Source: Papaver somniferum (Eukaryota > Streptophyta > Magnoliopsida > Ranunculales > Papaveraceae). Taken from it: DNA of 64,000 nucleotides. Shown here piece by piece: positions 1 to 10,199 of this stretch. The notes under the pieces were generated by a model. It did no database searches. It worked only from the letters and a program-made list of their open reading frames with translations, and was not told where the DNA came from. How positions within the stretch are numbered: position 1 is the stretch's first letter; the number at the start of each line of letters is the position of its first letter. The stretch lies in contig NC_039364.1 of assembly GCF_003573695.1 (NCBI RefSeq), positions 232,106,784-232,170,783 on the forward strand. Reading direction: 5' to 3'. The position numbers were made by a program, and so were the translations under genes.

Positions 1-1273
1 CTTTCTTATGGTTGTTCTGATATTTCTTTTTCTCCTTGTGGTGATTGGTGAGTATTGGAGGGAAATCAGAAAGATAGCGGTTTTGGAACTTTTAAATGCC
101 AAGAAGGTTCTGTCATACCGAGCTGTGAGAGAAGAAGAGGTTGCCTTGGCAATTAATCTGATTCGCACTACTTCGGTTCCTATTAATCTAAGTGATATCA
201 TGCTTAGTCTCATGAACAACGTCGTTTGTCGAGTTGCTTTTGGTATGAAGTACGAAGCTGAACAAAAAGAGGATGGCAAGAATAAATTTTACTCGATTTC
301 TAAAGAAATAATAAACTTGCTTGGTGGATTCAGTACTGCAGACTTGTTCCCGTGGATGAGTTGGATTCACAAGCTCAATGGATTAGACACAAGATTAGAG
401 AAGAGCTTTCGGCATATGGATGAATTCTATGATAAAGTAATCGATGAACATATAAAGAGTAGTAAATCATCATTGAAAACTGGCGTTGAGTCGATGTTCT
501 ACTACGAGTGCAAAAAGATCCTAGTCGGGGTATTACCCTCACTAGAGATAATATTAAAGGAATTCTCATGGTTTGTTTTATTTTCTCTTATCTACAATTT
601 CTAGTCTTTCAGTTATCTCCCCTGCACTTTGATTGTTAACCTGTTCTCCCTACTGGATTTTGCAGGACACATTTGTTGCTGGAACTGATACTTCTGCTGC
701 GACACTGGTCTGGACTATGACAGAGCTAATCAAGAACCCAACAATCATGAAGAGAGCGCAAGAAGAGGTTAGATCGTTTATTGGATTTAAAGATATGGTA
801 GAAGAAACTGACCTTCATAAACTAAGTTACACGAAGTTAGTGATTAAGCAAGCATTCAGATTGCATCCTCCTGCACCATTACTAGTTCCAAGAGAAACCA
901 GAGAGAAATGCACAATCAACGGATACGACATTCCAATCAAAATAACCGTTCTCATAAATGCAAAAGCGATTTCGACCGACCCAGAATATTGGAAAAACCC
1001 TTACGAATTTTGTCCTGAAATATTCTTAAACAGTAATATTGACTATAAGGGTCAAGACTTTGAGTTGATACCATTTGGGGTGGAAGAAGAGGTTGCCCTG
1101 GTATCAGTTTTTCGGCGGTGCTTGTTGAACTAGTCCTTGCGAATTTACTGTATTGCTTTGACAGGAAATTGTCTTCGGATATGAAAATAGAGGAAGTTGA
1201 TATGAGTGAAGCTTTTGGACTTACAACGCATAAGAAGGTTCCTCTGTGCCTTTTAGCTGATAACAGTAAATGA
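1..1273 (+). pseudogene. CYP71-like cytochrome P450, copy A (broken, 5' end outside window)
   Basis: This is a relative of the intact P450 at 5899-7517 and matches it through exon 1 (to about 571), an intron, and exon 2 (666-1273). The window starts inside exon 1, at the region before the GEYWRE motif. Compared with copy B it has a 7-nt insertion near 46-52, a 10-nt deletion just after the codons for TGVE (about 492), and a 1-nt deletion near 1078 inside the haem-binding loop (FGGGRRGC in copy B). Each of these shifts the frame, so no P450 can be made. The acceptor (tgcag before 666), the I-helix AGTDTS motif, the KQAFRLHP segment (ExxR has become QxxR) and the reading to the family stop at 1271-1273 are still visible. 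The ATG at 8 is not a real start: it lies in a different frame from the upstream P450 sequence. Confidence 0.9.
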
Positions 1274-1390
1274 TGAGCACAAATTTGAAATTTGTTTTAA
1301 TGGAAAACCATGCTGGAGTTTTTTCGGTTAGGGTGAAGACTTCAAGTGACCTTTTGTATTACAAGTTATGTTAGTATTGTGTTTTGAATT
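1274..1390 (+). other. 3' UTR/flank of P450 copy A, interrupted by a Mutator-like element
   Basis: This sequence matches the region after the stop of copy B (7518-7630). The match breaks at 1390 and resumes at 2501, which locates the Mutator-like insertion. It breaks again at 2584 and resumes at 5022, where the hAT-like element sits. Confidence 0.75.
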
Positions 1391-2500
1391 GAGTTAATTA
1401 GTGTTTGGGTCGTAAGTCTTTGCGTTTGGGTCTTAAGTTTGTCCATTTTAGGATTTGGGTCGTGATCCATTAGTCCAACAAAGTCAACTTGCGGTTTTGT
1501 CACACCGTTAGTCAAAATTAACTCTGGGAAAATTATACAGTGGAGGAACGAAAAAACCCACATCCATGTCTTCTTCCTCTTCTCCTCCACCTAAATTCTT
1601 CCTCCCCAGTTACCGACTCCACCATATACCTACATCACTCAAACCCGTACTTATTAGATATATCCCAAGCACTCGAAAAGAATAATACATAAGTAAATTG
1701 ATGGAGAAATAAAATGTTACACCCACCTCTTGATAAATCCAAATAGAAATCAAAGCTTCACAATTAATAGAGTGTTTCAATGGAGTGGATTATATGGGAA
1801 ACTACATCTCTCGGTGAAGGATTTTCTCGAGCAGCTTGTGTGCAATTGATATCTCTGTTTTCTGCAATTTCGAAATCGATACAAACCCATGTTTTCTAAT
1901 CCCAATAAAACTATGAATAGCTCTAAATCGGCTACCATTAATCTTTAACATTAACGGCAGCAACGGCAGCAACAACAGCAACATATTTCTGGGCAAAGAT
2001 AGTTTGTAAGAATCCTTTATTACTTTGAATTACAGTTTCATATCCTACTCAACTTAATCTCTCCAACCCATCCAACCAAGGTAAAGCAGCTAGTGAACCA
2101 TATCCATCGGAGATTCTCGAGTGCAGATCCTTTATTGATGATGATGATAAAATAAATGAAAATTGTAAAAGACTACCACCACTTTCATCAAAAATGGAAC
2201 AACTTATGATGGGGTTTTGTATTCCGATTTTCATAAAGAGTATGTTAGTTTGCCCCTGTGTAAATCAGTTTCGGAAACTGATTATTAAAGGATGATATCA
2301 TGGTGAGATAAAAGTTACATATCAATGGTAGGGATGGAGACGACGATGGCAAACATGTAACATTATTACTAATGGATGCTAACTCTGTTAACGGTTGACC
2401 AGTTGACTAACGAGTCAACGACCCAAACACTAAAATAGACAAACTTAAGACCCAAACGCAAAGACGTACCAAAACTTAGGACCCAAATACTAATTAACTC
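1391..2500. mobile_element. Non-autonomous Mutator-like (MULE) element
   Basis: Long terminal inverted repeats of about 100 bp begin GAGTTAATTAGT at the left end and end ACTAATTAACTC at the right. Both contain repeated GTTTGGGTC-type motifs. A perfect 9-bp target duplication, TTTTGAATT, lies at 1382-1390 and 2501-2509, the length expected for Mutator. Copy B holds the single uninterrupted site (around 7618), which confirms the boundaries. No transposase is visible. The interior (about 1530-2300) has short ORFs on both strands that I cannot assign. One is a plus-strand reading from ATG 1566 that starts MSSSSSPPPKFF and runs 39 codons. It could be captured host sequence, but this is unproven. 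Confidence 0.85.
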
Positions 2501-3189
2501 TTTTGAATTTTTGATGGTTGTTTGCTTTAGCACTTGCAGTGTTCTTTGTGAGGCTTTGAGCTAGTTGGCTATATGTCTCCTCAATAGAGCTGGCAAACGG
2601 GCAGGCCGGGGCTGGCTTGTTACGGGTTACACGGGTTCGGGTTAACACGGGTCAAAACCCACGGGTTGATATTCTTCACGGGTGGTCATTTCTTTAACCC
2701 GCACCCGTAACGGGTTAAACCTGCGGGTTCACGGGTTAACCCGTTTATGGTGAGTCAACTCACCAGAAACCGATTTGACAGAGTTTCCTCTGATTTATGA
2801 ATCAATCCAATCAACAGATTCAACATTCACATACTCACATTGACAGTTTCAGCCTGTCACACGCCAAAATTTACAATCCAATGCCGATAGAATGAAGAAC
2901 AAACAAATAATGGCAATCACAAAAACTTTGTATCATTTAAATTATAAAAAATTTCAAAAGATAGAAAGACATCACTACTATCTGCTAATCCCAGCACAAA
3001 ATACAGTATGCTATTTGAAGAAAAGGTAAAACCCGTGAAAAGGAAGATAAAAAAGACCTTTTCTTAAACAAATAAAACAAGCAAAAAGACGTATGGATTA
3101 GCATATGTAGTTTAATCTCTTAATACTGATATTGTCTTTGTCCTTCACAAAATAATTTCCACCAAGAAGTTCATTCGGAGCATATTAAT

Positions 3190-3342
3190 TTATTCAACTA
3201 CTATATGGATACTGCGTCTTATGAAGGTGTAGGTATTAGGATTCTGATCCTTTACCCAGTCTGGCAGTTCAAATTCGACTGGACTTCCAATTTCTTCGGT
3301 AAGCTTGTCAAATATGTTCCCAAAATTGTGGTGCTCAGAACT
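3190..3342 (-). pseudogene. Captured exon resembling the N-terminus of an ASHH3/SDG7-type histone-lysine methyltransferase
   Basis: On the minus strand an intron-like AAACAG acceptor at 3343 is followed by an open exon. It encodes SSEHHNFGNIFDKLTEEIG and then EFELPDW and YTFIRRSIHIV before a stop at 3190. From memory of the family, the FDKL...EIG...EFELP(D/E)W...YTFIRR(S/N)I pattern is characteristic of the N-terminal region of plant ASHH3 (SDG7-like) SET-domain proteins, where it precedes the AWS and SET domains. Neither of those domains is present here. Ending within about 50 residues and lying inside a hAT-like element, it is best read as a captured gene fragment with no catalytic capacity. 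The ASHH3 assignment rests on pattern memory and not on an alignment. Confidence 0.55.
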
Positions 3343-4339
3343 CTGTTTCAAATTAAGATTTAAGAATAAATAAAGAGCTAAGAAATTCACAGAAGAACCC
3401 AGTGCGTCAAATTAGTATACTGACCTTTGTCATAGCAGGCATGTTGCAATCAGAACAAGCGTACTCAACCACAGTCCACGAGAATGATCTATAGATGTCT
3501 AGTAACATTTACCTAAACAGACCAAAAGGCCAATCCACCGACAGTTAGTTTCACATACTACAAAATGCAAACTACAGGGACGAGAAACTGATATCAACCT
3601 TTCACTCACACATTGTATCAGATAAACACACCCATTGTTATTCACTATAGTTTCTCACAAGTTTCCTACTAAATACGAGGAGTGCATATGCGTGCGAGCA
3701 AAGAACCATAAGTTACAAATTATATGTAATATGAACATCTGATTAATACGAACTACACCAAAAGGCTTTTGGTGAGGGTTTCTCCTTGAGTAACCATTCA
3801 ATGAATTACAGAACAAATCCAAAGCTATCACAATCTCAAAACCCTTTGCCCCTTATCACCCTGTAGTGAAGTATGCACAGAAAATCCTACCATTAGTACA
3901 TTCATTCTCACTAATCTTCTCTATTTCTAGGGTTTTACTGGTTTGAACATTCATTCAAGCAATTTATCTACAGAACATTCTCAATAAGTACTTCCTCAAT
4001 ACAAACAGAACCATCACTTTCAGCATGAATTACCAACTAATTTGAATAAAAAGAATACTGTGGATTCAACACAACAACATAAAACCCTAGTTTCTTCTTC
4101 TTCATAGTCAACAGAAAGATCATCACAGAAACAAGAAACCCAGAAAACGAATTAAAAAGAAAACTTCACCTGCGAAATAAACTCCAAGAACCAGAAGATT
4201 ATAACTTGTTTATGGAAAGAAACTTCTTCTTCTTTGAATTGAATAAAAGACACCACCAGATTCACACTTAAGCAAAATTGATAAACTGTACACCGGTTGA
4301 GATCTCTCTGTATAAGTACTAAAAACTTAATCTGAATCA

Positions 4340-4790
4340 AAGGGTTATCGTGATTTTTGAATTTAATTCATCATCAGATCTCAGATCACGCTTTTACAAA
4401 TCGAAATCTCTGATTTCTCTTGATTCAAACTTGACAGCCGCAGCAGCTGCTCATCTCTCACTTGCACTGCAAAAAAATAAAATAAACATCAACAATATCA
4501 AATCTGCAACCCTGTAGTATAAGGAAATAAAAAGGATAATAATTGATATGAGAAGGAACGGAGAATGAAGGAGATAACAAACCCTGAGAGAGATAAAGAC
4601 CTAGCTTCCAGAGAATCGTGCCAAATGATTCATTGTTTATCCGAGATTCAATTCACAACTGAAGAACGCAAAAGAAGGGAAGGAGGCAAGGAGCAGAAGA
4701 AGAAAAGAGAGAGATAAAAAAGAAAGATATCTCTTCATTTAGTTTTAGGGTTTCGCCTTTTATACCTTAATCGTGTGGATGTGATTAATC
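4340..4790 (-). other. Captured leader and 5' intron-like sequence on the minus strand of hAT element 1
   Basis: Reading the minus strand from about 4790, a GGTATAAAAGG box is followed by CT-rich leader sequence of the kind common in plant 5' UTRs. A series of GT...AG-like junctions comes next, including acceptor-like TTTTTTGCAG near 4470 and TTTCGCAG near 4170. The direction agrees with the ASHH3-like exon further along the same strand. I infer that the promoter, leader, 5' introns and first coding exon of one gene were captured together. Confidence 0.45.
4755..4767 (-). promoter_or_regulatory. TATA-box-like motif of the captured gene fragment
   Basis: GGTATAAAAGG on the minus strand lies just upstream of the CT-rich leader-like stretch inside hAT element 1. 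Position and sequence suit a core promoter, but there is no evidence of activity. Confidence 0.4.
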
Positions 4791-5147
4791 CTAGATAATC
4801 CGACGGACAGGATTATATAAAAATTACTAATTAGTTATTGTGGACGGGTTTACGGGTTGTACCCGCGGTTTCACGGGCCGGGACGGGTTAACCCGTTTAT
4901 TCACAAGCCGTCATTTCTCTAACCCGAACCCGTCTTGTTTAGAAACCGGCCGAACCGGGTTCGGGTTTTTACGGGCCGGGCACGGGTTAACCCGCGGGTT
5001 TCAGCTTGTTTGCCAGCTCTACTCCTCATCACGTAATCTTCATGTATATATTTTCTTTTTCTTTTTTTTTGTTTTTTATTTTGTATTGACGTCATATTTA
5101 ATGCATGGTAGTTGAGTGGTTTATCTCTTGTAAATTTTTTTTTTTAA

Positions 5148-5460
5148 ATGTTCCGGGCAACCATTTTGAGCATGCAGCAAAATTAGTGCCACCACTAATG
5201 CTGCAATGTCTGTACCAAACATTTGGTGCAACCGTTGTAACATAGTAACATGCACATAACATGTTGCACAAGTGTTTTGTACAAAGTTATTGCCAATCCT
5301 TGCTATTATTTACCAGTCGCTAGAGATAACGTCTGTACAAAACGTTTTATACATCTACCAAATACTTGTGCAACCATTGATTCCAGCAGAGTATACGGCG
5401 AGACAACGAGATAATCCAGCCATTGATCGAAGGAGATTGGATCATTTCTCCAATTTTGGT
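5148..5460 (+). repeat. Upstream flank duplicated between P450 copies
   Basis: The segment from 5148 to about 5375 recurs at about 8294-8512. Its continuation (attgattccagcagagta and on to about 5415) recurs at about 22874-22920, just upstream of copy C. The flank is therefore part of the tandem duplication unit that produced the P450 copies. At copy C it has been split by some 14 kb of inserted sequence. Confidence 0.75.
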
Positions 5461-5898
5461 TAAAGTACCACTACCAAAGAGCCGATCAAAAAAAAAAAGT
5501 CCCACTACCAAAGAGCCAACAACTTACCTCTCTCTCTTTCCAGTTAAACCCAAGTCACATGCTCAAATAAGCTCCCTGTGTAATTTTTTCGTCACATCAA
5601 TTTGTGTCAGCTGATCTGCTAGTTATTTTGGATCAGAACACTGTTGTATATATATTTAAATGAGAAAAAAGAGGACGAGGGGTCTGAGCTTTAATGCATG
5701 GTGGTTGAGTGGTTTATCTCTTGTAAATGTACGGTCCACATTTGAGTATGGATTGCTTTAGAGGCAAAAGAAAAAAAATGAGAATGATCTAGAACAGATA
5801 AGTTTAAATGATAACATACGAACCACATTTGAGTATGCATTACTTTTTTAATGTAATACCCAGCTAGCTGAAAGAAGAACTTGCTAAAGCTTGTTACA
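5461..5898 (+). promoter_or_regulatory. Probable upstream/promoter region of P450 copy B
   Basis: The region is AT-rich and has no ORF of note. A TATA-like run (gtatatatatttaaatg) lies at about 5646-5662, roughly 240 bp before the start codon. This is a candidate core promoter only. A stretch of about 35 bp around 5695-5730 (tgcatggtggttgagtgg) repeats one at 5102-5135. Confidence 0.35.
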
Positions 5899-7517
5899 AT
5901 GAGATCTCATTTCTACGACGACTACTACTACCATTTCATGATTCTCCTTCTTGTTTTTGCTGCAACTTTGCTGGTGCTGTTGTGGAGAAGACAGAGAACT
6001 GGGATATGGAGATTACCACCAGGTCCAAGAAGGCTTCCCTTAATTGGAAACTTGCACCAGCTTGGTAATGACTTACCACATATATCACTTCAAAAGCTTT
6101 CCAATGAATATGGACCTTTGATGTTTCTTAAACTAGGCTCACTTCCAACTTTGGTCGTCTCTTCAGCAGATTTGGCTGAAAAGATCCTCAAAACACATGA
6201 TCTTGTGTTCTCAAACCGACCCATGTTTTATGCTCCGGCAAAACTCTCGTATGGTTATTCCGATATATCTTTTTCTCCTTATGGTGAGTATTGGAGGGAA
6301 GTCAAAAAGATTGCAGTTTTGGAACTTTTAAGTGCCAAGAAAGTTCTATCATACCAAGCTGTGAGAGAAGAAGAGGTTGCCTTGGCAATTAATCTCATTC
6401 GTACATCTTCCTCTTCTTCGGTTCCTGTTAATCTAAGTGAGATCCTGCTTTGCCTCATAAACAACGTAGTTTGTCGAGTTGCTTTTGGTTTAAAGTACGA
6501 AACCGCACAAGACGAAGAGGATGGCAAGAACAAGATTTACGTGACGCTTCAAGAAACGCAAAATCTGCTTGTTGGATTTAGTACTGCAGATTTGTTCCCG
6601 TGGATGAGTTGGATTCATAAGTTCGATGGATTAGACAAGAAACTGGAGAAGAACTTTCGGCATATGGATGAATTCTATGATAATGTAATCGATGAGCATA
6701 TTAGTAAATCATCAAAAGCTGGCGTTGAGGAGGACTTTGTCGACGTTCTACTACGAGTGCAAAAAGATCCTAGTCAGGGTATTACCCTCACTAGAGATAA
6801 TATTAAAGGAATTCTCATGGTTTGTTTTCGTTTCTCTTATCTTCGATTCTTGGTCTTTCAATTAAGAATTATCTCCTGATCATTTATGACTTTGAATGGA
6901 ATTTACAGGACACATTTGTTGCTGGAACTGATACTTCTGCTGCGACACTGGTTTGGACTATGACAGAGCTAATCAGGAACCCGACAGTCATGCAGAGAGC
7001 TCAAGAAGAGGTTAGATCGTTAACTGGACTTAAAGATATGGTAGATGAAAGTGACCTTCATAAACTAAGTTACACAAAATTAGTGATTAAGGAAGCATTC
7101 AGACTGCATCCTCCTGCGCCATTATTAGTTCCAAGAGAAACCCGAGAGAAATGCACAATCAACGGATACGACATTCCAATAAAAACAAGCGTTCTTATCA
7201 ATGCAAAAGCTATTTCGACGGACCCAGAATATTGGAGAAACCCTTACGAATTTTATCCTGAAAGATTCTTAAACAGTAATATTGACTACAAGGGTCAAGA
7301 CTTTGAGTTATTACCATTCGGAGGTGGAAGAAGAGGATGCCCCGGTATCAGCTTTTCGGTGGTGCTTGTTGAACTTGTCCTTGCAAATTTACTGCTTTGT
7401 TTTGACTGGAACTTGCCTTCAGAGATGAAAATAGAGGATGTTGATATGAGTGAAGCTTTTGGACTTACAACGCATAAGAAGGTTCCTCTGTGCCTTTTAG
7501 CTGATAACCGTAAATGA
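5899..7517 (+). CDS. Cytochrome P450, CYP71 family-like (copy B, intact)
   Basis: This is a haem-thiolate mono-oxygenase, normally anchored in the ER membrane and fed electrons by NADPH-P450 reductase. Exon 1 is 5899-6819, a phase-0 GT-AG intron occupies 6820-6908, and exon 2 is 6909-7517. The product is 509 residues, usual for CYP71. Visible motifs: membrane anchor (about 13-29), proline-rich hinge LPPGPRRLP (39-47), I-helix AGTDTS (312-317), ExxR as EAFR (369-372), PERF (424-427), and haem loop PFGGGRRGCPG with axial Cys451. I chose ATG 5899 because it gives the anchor directly and the same context precedes copy C at 22969; the frame upstream has no other ATG. The single intron position is typical of the CYP71 clan. 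The sequence looks CYP71B-like, but substrate and pathway cannot be deduced. It is the only undamaged member of the cluster. Confidence 0.93.
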
Positions 7518-7746
7518 GCACAAATTTGTTTTGATGGAGAACCATGATGGAGGTTTTTCGGTTAGGGTCAAGACTTCAAGTGACCTTTTGTATTACAAGT
7601 TATGTTAGTCTTGTGTTTTGAATTTTTGATGGTTGTTTGCTTTAGCTCTTGTAGTGTTTTTTTGTGAGGCTTTGACCTAGTTTACTATTTGTCTCCTGAT
7701 CACCTATTTGTAATCTTCATGTACTGCATTGACACGACGATATATA
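7518..7746 (+). other. 3' UTR and flank of P450 copy B
   Basis: No gene is seen here. The sequence matches the interrupted 3' flank of copy A, so it is the reference empty site for the Mutator-like (1391) and hAT-like (2585) insertions. Confidence 0.7.
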
Positions 7747-7921
7747 CAGTAAAATTTCTTTAAAATAATAATTTTGGGACCGAGAAAATTTATTATTTTA
7801 CAGAGATTATTATTTTAGCGAGAAGAAATTTAGCCTGACCAAGCCTAATTGGGACTAAAGAATTTTATCATTTTAGAGAGATTATTATTTTAACGAGTAT
7901 TATTTTAAGAAAGTTTTATTG
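7747..7921. mobile_element. Pogo-type MITE (Emigrant/Lemi-like)
   Basis: A 175-bp element starts CAGTAAAATTTCTTTAAAAT and ends with the imperfect inverse (AAGAAAGTTTTATTG), flanked by TA dinucleotides. Plant pogo-group MITEs begin CAGTAAAA and use a TA target. The internal GGGACCGAGAAAATTTATTA-type motif also fits that group. Confidence 0.65.
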
Positions 7922-7954
7922 TATTAGTAACCGGAGCCATCGCTTATAAAAAAC

Positions 7955-8290
7955 ACAAAATTGGTTAAAAAGACCAAAATCAACAATTCTTGGGTGAAAT
8001 TGACAGTTAGATTTTGATACTGTTTAAATGGACAAAAATGTAAAAATAGGCAGGATGTAACCAGTTTCATCGTGTCCATTTTCAAATATTTTTTCTTATT
8101 TTTAATTTACACAGGATGTATCCAGTTTCATCCTTGCTATTTTTTAAATTTAAGCTGGGATGAAATCAGTTTCATCCTTACTATTTTTTTTTGGCCATTT
8201 CACGCAAATTATCTTTTACTCGTTCATTTAAACCGTGATTTAAAAATATTTGGACAAATGACCCATTTTCCGTATAAAAAAACATTTCAA
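7955..8290 (+). repeat. Dispersed repeat with GGATG/CATCC motifs, copy 1
   Basis: The stretch begins acaaaattggttaaaaagac and ends near atttggacaaatgaccc. Further copies occur at 21394-21705 (same orientation) and 22288-22578 (inverted). Its hallmark is repeated aggatg...ccagtttcatcc, which is self-complementary. I see no ORF, terminal repeats or target duplication, so the class is unknown. Confidence 0.7.
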
Positions 8291-8293
8291 ATG

Positions 8294-8512
8294 TTCCCCG
8301 GAACCATTTTGAGCATGCAGCAAAATTAGTGCCACCACTGATGCCGGAGTGTCTGTACCAAACATTTGGTGCAACCGTTGTAACATGTCGCACAAGTGTT
8401 TTGTACTAGGTTAGTGACAGTCCTTGCTATTATAATTATATATACCAGTCGCTAGCTAGAGATAACGTCTGCACAAAACGTTTTATACATATACCAAATA
8501 CTTGTGCAACCA
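8294..8512 (+). repeat. Second copy of the P450 upstream flank, orphaned from copy C
   Basis: This matches 5148-5375 closely, including gagcatgcagcaaaattagt. In copy B the flank continues into attgattccagcagag. Here the match stops at about 8511, and that continuation is found 14 kb away at about 22874. The intervening sequence was therefore inserted into the upstream region of copy C. Confidence 0.75.
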
Positions 8513-9057
8513 GTTCTGTGTCGAACCTTTATTTTTTGTACAAGCACATACATTACCTGCAACCGTTTTATACCGGCACCAAATATTTGGGTCACGCTGC
8601 CCACCATTTTATACATGTACCAAAATCGACTTGATCTTAATCTCAATTAATGTTTGTTCCCCAAATCCCTCTTCTTCTTTTTTCTCTTTTTTTTTCTTCT
8701 TTTTTTTTTTGAATCTAAGGCCTATTCCTATGAGTACGGCAAAAAAATGTTGTTTGACATACCAGGTGGCATGACAAACGAGTTGCGCCACTATGGGAAA
8801 ACCACTGAGTGACAGAGTTTCTAGCGTTCGATGTTTTTAATATCGCCAGCGATAAAGACTCCATTGCCAGTGATATTATGATATCGTTCGATGTTAACTC
8901 TAGCGCAAACGACTAGTCCTTTATCGCTATAAATAGGTAATTTTCAAACTCAGAAGTTACCCCAAAATTTTTTACACAAAAAAATTTCTCTAATTCTCTC
9001 TTTCTTAATCTGAATTTCACTCTTTCTCAACTAATTTATTTTTTTGAATTTTCCCAA

Positions 9058-9279
9058 ATGGCACAATTTCAAACCCAACTTGATTCGGCAACACAACTTG
9101 ATTTTTTAGGAGTAGTACTTGAAGCTGCCGTTAAGAACATATGTGATAGATATAAAGAAATAGGTAAGAAGCAAAGAAGTCTTCAAGTTTTGGGTATTAA
9201 CCAAGTCAAAACTGCAACTAAATCAAAGCAAGGAAAAGACAAGTTCAAGGCAAGGAAAATCAAAACAAAACAAATTTGA
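9058..9279 (+). CDS. Short ORF of the PIF/Harbinger-like element, function unknown
   Basis: This 73-codon ORF starts MAQFQTQLDSATQLDFLGVV and ends lysine-rich (KDKFKARKIKTKQI). A TATA-like ctataaataggta lies about 130 bp upstream at 8928-8940, followed by a leader-like stretch. I do not recognise a domain. It is probably the truncated first part of a transposon protein. Confidence 0.4.
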   Translation: MAQFQTQLDSATQLDFLGVVLEAAVKNICDRYKEIGKKQRSLQVLGINQVKTATKSKQGKDKFKARKIKTKQI

Positions 9280-9650
9280 AGCCAAAGAAGAATATAAACA
9301 AAAGAAATTCGTTTATGAGCGTATTGATTGGAAGTTCTGAGAAATGAAGAAAATTAACAAGATGAAGAACATTGTCCCAAATTTTTATTTTTGAAGTCTT
9401 TCCAATTATTGTCTAGTTTTATATCTTGTAAAATGACTATTAATGATTATATCGAAGTTTAATGAATTTGAAAATTTGAGGAATATTGTTGAAAATTAAT
9501 ATTAATTCTATTCTTAATCCAATTTTACAATTTATAACAAATATTAAAACTTAATACTTAGACAATTAATTAAGAAATTAAAACATAAGAACTTAAGTGA
9601 ACAATTGAGAAATTACAACATAAATGTTGGACAATATTTGGGCAAATATC

Positions 9651-10137
9651 TTAAAATCTCGAAACAACTTTCAAAATGGATTTTTTCCCATAGATGGGAC
9701 GATATTCCGCACGACACCTTTGTTGAAATTCCATTATGGTTTCACCACTTCTCAAGTTTGGACCTTCCTGCTGAAGTAAAATAACATACCTAGTAACTTT
9801 ATGCTTAATAATAATGAAGCGTTGAATCAACTCTGAAACATCACGATTGTAGAGGTTCATTGTTTGTTCTTGAAATTTCCCCATAATCCTTTGCCACAAT
9901 GCTTGGGGGTGAAATGCATCCTCAGTAAAATAAATATAATTCCAGCAAATACATTCATCTTTTGCAGTAGTGGATTTTAGTTTTCGCCTCATAAATTGAC
10001 GTCTCCTAATTTGACTTCTCCTAATTTGACTTTTCCTAATTTCACTTTCCACATTGGCATGATTAACTACTCTTTGATTTTCGGAAGCACGTTGCTTTGC
10101 CACGAACTCAACCATGCATGTTCATATTATCAGCCAT
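9651..10137 (-). pseudogene. Transposon ORF1-like (Myb/trihelix-like) remnant
   Basis: The minus-strand reading opens at ATG 10137 (MADNMNMHG) but meets a stop after nine codons. The long frame starts one register over at 10115 and runs 154 residues to 9651. The arrangement KDECICWNYIYFTEDAF...LWQRIMGKF...LIQRFIIIKHKVTRY resembles the SANT/Myb-like ORF1 or NAM-associated proteins of PIF/Harbinger elements (conserved W in each helix, the QR.xxIKxKV stretch). I would expect a DNA-binding accessory protein in an intact element. The leader is at about 15700-15790, detached by the retroelement insertion just before the start codon. The assignment is by pattern only. Confidence 0.45.
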
Positions 10138-10199
10138 GCGCTCTACCCCCAAACCTGAATTTTACTTGTCCTCAAGTAAAACAAAACTAAGGAAATCCT

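Larger units (their letters stand above)
2585..5021. mobile_element. Non-autonomous hAT-like element 1 (2.4 kb) with captured gene sequence
   Basis: The termini are TAGAGCTGGCAAAC at the left and its inverse GTTTGCCAGCTCTA at the right. The flanking 8-bp duplications are CTCCTCAA (2577-2584) and CTCCTCAT (5022-5029), a 7/8 match, which fits hAT. The outer 180-195 bp on each side are dense in GGGTT/AACCCG palindromic motifs, as expected of subterminal transposase-binding repeats. They are nearly identical to the ends of the element at 45293-46662. The interior differs from that element and holds promoter-, leader- and exon-like sequence on the minus strand (see 3190-3342 and 4340-4790). No transposase ORF is present. 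The insertion lies in the 3' flank of P450 copy A, and copy B has the empty site near 7690. Confidence 0.85.

Noticed and set aside
8..604. ORF starting at ATG 8 as a complete P450 start
   Set aside because: The real P450 frame at 1-45 is different. A 7-nt insertion moves this ATG's frame onto the P450 frame only after about position 52, and the N-terminal ~135 residues are missing.
6820..6908. Reading through the copy B intron as coding (ORFs extend to 6879 and from 6822)
   Set aside because: Clear GT...AG boundaries, frame stops, and the same boundaries in copies A and C show that it is an intron.
8502..8791. ORFs on both strands with poly-Phe/poly-Lys
   Set aside because: Caused by a T-rich tract at about 8675-8710.
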